From Laguncularia racemosa (lineage: Eukaryota > Streptophyta > Magnoliopsida > Myrtales > Combretaceae): a stretch of DNA of 64,000 nt. This document shows, piece after piece, positions 59,930 to 64,000 of the stretch (positions are counted from its first letter, which is position 1; the number at the start of each line of letters is the position of its first letter). The notes below the pieces were generated by a model, which was not told the origin of the DNA, made no database searches, and saw only the letters and a list, made by a program, of their open reading frames with translations. The translations under genes were made by a program, and so were the position numbers. The stretch is taken from assembly GCA_037954665.1 (NCBI GenBank), contig JBBMOL010000021.1:3224001-3288000 (forward strand), in the 5' to 3' direction.

Positions 59930-61110
59930 TGAAGGCTCGAGTAGAAGACTGTGAAAAAGAGTACTATTTGTCTGCAAGTCAAATATTTAACATGATCTCT
60001 TGTGAGTCTATAGGATCCTTTACCAATACCTAAGTGAGTTTAAGTAGATATTAGTATGGACTTCATCACTTGCTTACCAAAGTACCAAAGATATATTGTT
60101 ATTCTCATAGTAGTGGATCTATTTTCTGAATATTGCCACTTATAAGCTTTAGATACTAACTTTACAACTAAAGTGGCTTCATCATTTGTTCACATGGTTG
60201 TCAAGTTACATGGTCATCCTAAATCCATTATTTTGGATAGGGTTGCCATCTTTATGAGTAAGTTTTAGAGGGAACTATTTCTATTGAGTGGCACCAAATT
60301 GGCAACTAGTAGTGTCTATCATCTACAATCAAATGGGCAAACCAAATGCTCAATAGGACTATTTAGCAATACCTTAGAAGTTATGTGATGGACTATGGTC
60401 ATTTATGGGTCAAATTTCTATAATGGGTAGAATTTACCTAGAATACTTCATGTCATAGTGGACTAGGCTAACTCCTTTTCATTTGGTTTACAGCCGACCC
60501 CCTCTTACTATTCTTTCTTACATTAAGGGTTGTTCTATACTTGATGCTATGGAACAAAAGTTTCTCACAAGGGATGATGTGTTACGTCTTTTAAGCAAGA
60601 ATTTAAATGTGCTCAATGTCAGATGAAGTGTTTCACAAACTAAAAGAGAACTAAACGTATGTTTGAACTCAGAGACTATGTATTTGTTAAGCTTCAGCCC
60701 TACAAGCAAGTCTCTCTCTCACAAAGGCCAAGCCACAAGTTATCTAAGAGGTTTTATGGTCCTTTTTGAGTTGTAAAAAGGATAAGAACTTATGCTTACG
60801 AGCTTGCTTTACCATAATACTTGAAGATACATAATGTTTTTCATGTATCTTCACTAAAGAAGGCTGATGGAGCCAACATTCCTTCTTTGGACTTATCTGT
60901 TGATGCTATTGGGAGTCATCCTTTTTAATACCTTTAGCTATTATGGGACTAAGGGAGATAGTTCAATAGGGTAAAACAATTACTCAAATTTTGGTTTAGT
61001 GGTCAAGTCTACTACTAGAAGACACAACATGGGAAGACTTAGATGAATTTTGACATGCTTATCCTGATTACAACCTTGAGGACAAGGATGCTTTTCCTAA
61101 CCTAGTAGAA
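59930..61110 (+). pseudogene. Chromovirus integrase with chromodomain-type tail
   Basis: Blocks are PLPIPK, VDISMDFITCLPK, VVVDLFSEYCHL, HGHPKSIILDR (catalytic D kept near 60236) and YHLQSNGQTKCS, where the family has DGQTEV and the catalytic E is now K. The end at 61021-61090 reads DTTWEDLDEF and AYPDYNLEDKDAF, the tail usual for chromodomain-bearing plant gypsy elements. Stops are numerous. Confidence 0.85.
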
Positions 61111-61112
61111 AA

Positions 61113-61450
61113 TGTTATGAATTTTGACATGCTTATCCAAGATGGCTTGAGAACTTTGTAACAAAGTAATAGTTTGCTTACAAAGTGTACAATAGAAAAG
61201 CATGTAACAAATAATAGACTTTGAACAAAAAATTGCAAAAATGTAACAAACAAGCAAATATAAAGAGCAAACTAGAAAAGGGAAGAACCATTTTTTACCC
61301 TAAAACCTTTTGGAGTTCTTCTTCCTCCTTACCCTTCTCGAAGCCTCACCATTCTCAAAATGGTAAAATCAACCTCACAAAAACACAAATCAATAGCATA
61401 GTAGTTAGTTCTTATAGTTTAATATGACATTTTGAGAGTAAAATGCTTAA

Positions 61451-61501
<51 letters not shown>

Positions 61502-61657
61502 AGATTCATATAGTTAAGGTTTCATACCTTGTCTCATAGAGAGAGTTTAGCTAAAAGAAAGAATTCTGTAAGAGATTAAAGCTAACTACTTTAAGGTTTT
61601 CTTTGAGAAATTAAGTGGGCCTTATGTTGGGTTTAGAAAAGTACTAGGGGCCTATCA
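61113..61657 (+). repeat. 3' LTR of chromovirus
   Basis: TGTTATG ... GGGCCTATCA, 545 bp. It holds a (GT)n then (GA)n microsatellite at about 61456-61504. The first 20 bp after TGTTAT (GAATTTTGACATGCTTATCC) also occur at 61044-61063 in the coding tail, an internal short duplication. Confidence 0.85.
61456..61504. repeat. (GT)n(GA)n microsatellite
   Basis: About 15 GT units are followed by AA and about 8 GA units, inside the 3' LTR. The 5' LTR has only a short GA run here. Confidence 0.85.
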
Positions 61658-62214
61658 TAAGCTTATGTCCAAAAATGCCTGTTAACACATGCCAAAGCAA
61701 TTTGATAAAAAAAGTATAAAAGGGTCATAGTTTGGAATTTAATCAAAATGTATGCTCTTCATTCCAAGATCTTATGTGATCCTCTCTCCACCAACGTCTT
61801 TACGGCATAAAGCTAGGTCCTTCATACACTTCAACTTGTATTGGTGTAAAGAAATAATAATACCCACAAGAAATTTACAAAAGAAAAATACTACTCACAA
61901 AGTCAATTCCTTAATGCGTTTTTTAAAGAGTCATCAAACAAAGACTAATTGCTAAAGGAACTGGTTCCAATTTTTTCTACATCCTACTTAAGTGAAAAAA
62001 GAAAAAATCATTATTAATATACCACATGTTTGAATGAGTGATAGGAAAATATTAATAATTTTAAAATATACATTAATGATAGTAGGTATCTTATAAAAAA
62101 TTACCATTTACATCTTCATGTGTTAAAATTTTATTAATACTTATATACCACTACTTAATTAAGCACACATTAAACCTAAATAAAAGAATGATAATGGGAG
62201 AACTCATAATTCAC
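61658..62214. other. Unassigned AT-rich stretch
   Basis: No coding or repeat signal that I can name. Confidence 0.5.
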
Positions 62215-62690
62215 TCTTAGAAGCAAACATTCCCTCTCAACTCTATGTCCTTGTCCTTCTTCACATCAGCTTCCATGCACTACGACTTCCAACACTAGAC
62301 TCGTTCTTTTCTCCCAAAGCATGACCAAATTCCCTTCAAAATCCACTGCTAACAAGCCCTTAATAATGTACCAAAATTCTTCTTAAACATAACTAACTGT
62401 CTTGTAATGCCTTTCCTCTAAATCAAAACCTTTTATCTTTGCAACAAAACTATAGCAATACATAACCCCATTTATCATCCAAATACTCCCAAACCCTTGT
62501 CCTAACATCATAAGCAACCACGCCACTTGAAGCTATTACATAAATCTTCTTCTCGATCATTGCAAATGTAGAAATGGTCATCCCTCCCATCTTCAACTCT
62601 ATAAAGCTCTCCACAGTACAACCTAAGAAACACTCTAGGGACTTATAAGCGACCTAAAGGATCACAATGAGATTGACCCCTTTCCATCTG
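62215..62690 (-). pseudogene. F-box/kelch-repeat protein, C-terminal fragment
   Basis: Minus-strand pieces in order are MGGMTISTFAMIEKKIYVIA (from 62590), VVAYDVRTRVWEYLDDKWG, KIKGFDLEERHYKTV, DFEGNLVMLWEKR and MEADVKKDKDIELRG. They follow the C-terminal half of a plant F-box/kelch family in which KIRGFD, GGxLVVLWEGK and AEI.VKKD.DGELWG occur in that order. Such proteins are substrate receptors of SCF ubiquitin ligases. Stops and at least two frameshifts make it a pseudogene. The F-box end is not visible to the right. Identification is from memory of the family. Confidence 0.6.
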
Positions 62691-62699
62691 GTAAGAATT

Positions 62700-64000
62700 C
62701 TAATCATCAATGCATTTAGTTCTGATGATGAATTATGAATCTAAGATTTATTAGTCATATATTAATAGAAATTAGAACAAAGAACGAGATAAATCGAGTG
62801 TAAGATCAAGCACTTGGAGAATTCTGATTACAAATCCAAATCGAGTAAGTGTACAAGATCTAAATTATGCATTGGAATTAGTAGGTACATTGATCAATTA
62901 GATTTAGAATTCTAAGAATTAAGCTTAGGAATAAATTGCAAAAAGGGAAAAAGGGGACTCGTAATGAATAGTGTTGTACACGGTCAGATACACACTCTTG
63001 TATCTGCTCGTGTAGAAACACAAATGTGTATAGAAAGGTATACGGATGAAGGACACGCCTATATACTTGGGTGTGTCAAATCACAAAAATTTACAAAAAG
63101 ATACATGGCTAGATACATGACTGTGTACCTGAGAATGCTAAAATGGAAATTTTACAGAGAAAGATACACAACCACTAACATGGCCATACTCTAGCTCGTG
63201 TTCCTCTACACAATCTCTTACATGACCATGTTGTCCAAGAACACTTCCCATGTGATTCTATTTTATTATATTTCAATTTTAAGTTACGAATTAAGTATAA
63301 CAATACATTGGGGAAAGGAATTCTATAATTAGGATGTGAAATTCATCAATTAGTAAACCTAGATTAATTGTAGAATAGAACTAAGTTTAAGTCTTTATAA
63401 TTAAATAGGTCTACATCCTTTTCTGAGGAACGTAAGAGACTATAGTGTGAAGTATGAATTTAATGATTACAAATAATCCGATGAGTTGATGTTACTATTG
63501 CATATATGTATGTGATAATGTTGTTGTGTGGCACGCACATGTCTATGTGGTACTCATGTGTTGGACTTAAGCTTATTCCTTTTTATTTTTCAATTGCAGG
63601 TGAAAATGATGAACATGTAGATTATGATGAGAATGGGAACCTAATGGGACATTATATGGATGGATATGAAAGAGAGTGCTACTATTATGTCGATGAGGAA
63701 TAATACAAAAATCATTGATGAATCTCTTATAGAAGTTTAGGTTATTAATTTAAGGGTGTGGAGATAATCATTAGACTTTTTACTATGTTAATTATTATAT
63801 GATGATAAACATGTTCCTAGATTTTTGGATTAAGGCTGTATGTAATTGAATTAAGTGACGATAATTGGAATGACTCACTTGAGAGTCATTCATCTTTTTT
63901 TATTGAAGTAATATTAGTATAAATGTAAAGTGACGATGAACAGGTTTAAATTTGTATGGAGATCTAGACCCTTAGCATGTTGCTATGCAATAGTGACACG
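62700..64000 (+). other. LTR-like retroelement sequence, no intact gene
   Basis: At 62970-63230 there are many degenerate TACACGG/CGTGTA/CATGGCC motifs like those in the solo LTR at 538-2184. At 63590, TTTTTCAATTGCAGGTGAAAATGATGAAC resembles the inner part of gypsy LTRs. A short acidic frame (63506-63703) lies here and resembles no protein I recognise. Ends are not defined, and the stretch may continue past the window. Confidence 0.35.

Larger units (their letters stand above)
56776..61657 (+). mobile_element. Ty3/gypsy chromovirus (Reina-like), decayed
   Basis: Direct LTRs (56776-57293 and 61113-61657) enclose gag, protease, RT, a shortened RNase H, and an integrase that ends with a chromodomain-type tail. 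All frames are broken. The flanks GAGGC and TAAGC do not give a convincing target duplication, so the outer ends may be eroded. Order and motifs place it in the plant chromoviruses. The Reina assignment is from the gag and knuckle style and is tentative. Confidence 0.85.

Noticed and set aside
63506..63703. Possible short acidic protein gene
   Set aside because: It follows a splice-like CAATTGCAG, but sits in LTR-like sequence and matches no family I know.

Overview
This is nuclear DNA of a flowering plant, almost certainly a eudicot. It is very AT-rich and gene-poor, has intron-containing genes, and is packed with degenerate plant-type LTR retrotransposons (Ty3/gypsy and Ty1/copia), plant LINEs with a C-terminal RNase H, and small non-autonomous DNA transposons. 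I cannot name the species. Only two genes look intact, both on the minus strand. One is a two-exon gene for the thylakoid LHC-like protein SEP2 (30941-32328). The other is an intronless DUF617 / MIZU-KUSSEI 1-like gene (43867-44616).

Layout. 1-3943: the 5' part of a minus-strand gypsy element (family AB, copy A), whose gag is split by a 1.65-kb Tat/Ogre-type solo LTR (538-2184, target duplication CCTGC). 4217-4702: two exons of a plastid disproportionating-enzyme (DPE1) gene, the second cut off abruptly. About 5450-16000: an LTR-like stretch, then a decayed SIRE/Maximus-type copia element. Its gag is split by family AB copy B (8188-11988, target duplication GCTAT), which has lost its RT, RNase H and most of its integrase. 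16073-16581: a Mutator-type MITE with a perfect 9-bp target duplication. 16591-27600: no genes, old repeat debris and short tandem duplications. 27640-28745: a LINE fragment. 30941-32328: SEP2. 33111-36502: LTR-like sequence with a 1.2-kb direct duplication. 36730-39700: remains of a Tat/Ogre gag, a 74-bp tandem repeat and a 24-nt G run. 39710-40940: a decayed copy of the 3' end of the MIZ1-like gene, itself interrupted by a ~0.75-kb insertion. 43867-44616: the MIZ1-like gene. 45684-46196, 49379-50403 and 53396-53956: three hAT-like non-autonomous elements. 47507-53395: a nearly complete minus-strand LINE carrying one of them. 54164-56183: a second Tat-like solo LTR containing a tRNA-like segment. 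56776-61657: a gypsy chromovirus with both LTRs but a ruined coding region. 62215-62690: an F-box/kelch pseudogene. 62700-64000: LTR-like sequence.

The genes do not form a pathway. The window is best read as a record of nested insertions around two retained genes and three gene fragments (DPE1, the MIZ1-like 3' end and F-box/kelch). The insertion order can be read from the breaks: copy A before the solo LTR inside it, the copia before copy B, and the LINE before the hAT inside it. No new biological system with strong support was found. The observations most worth checking are the truncated DPE1 exon pair next to an antisense LTR element, the partial duplication of the MIZ1-like gene, and the tRNA-like segment in the solo LTR.
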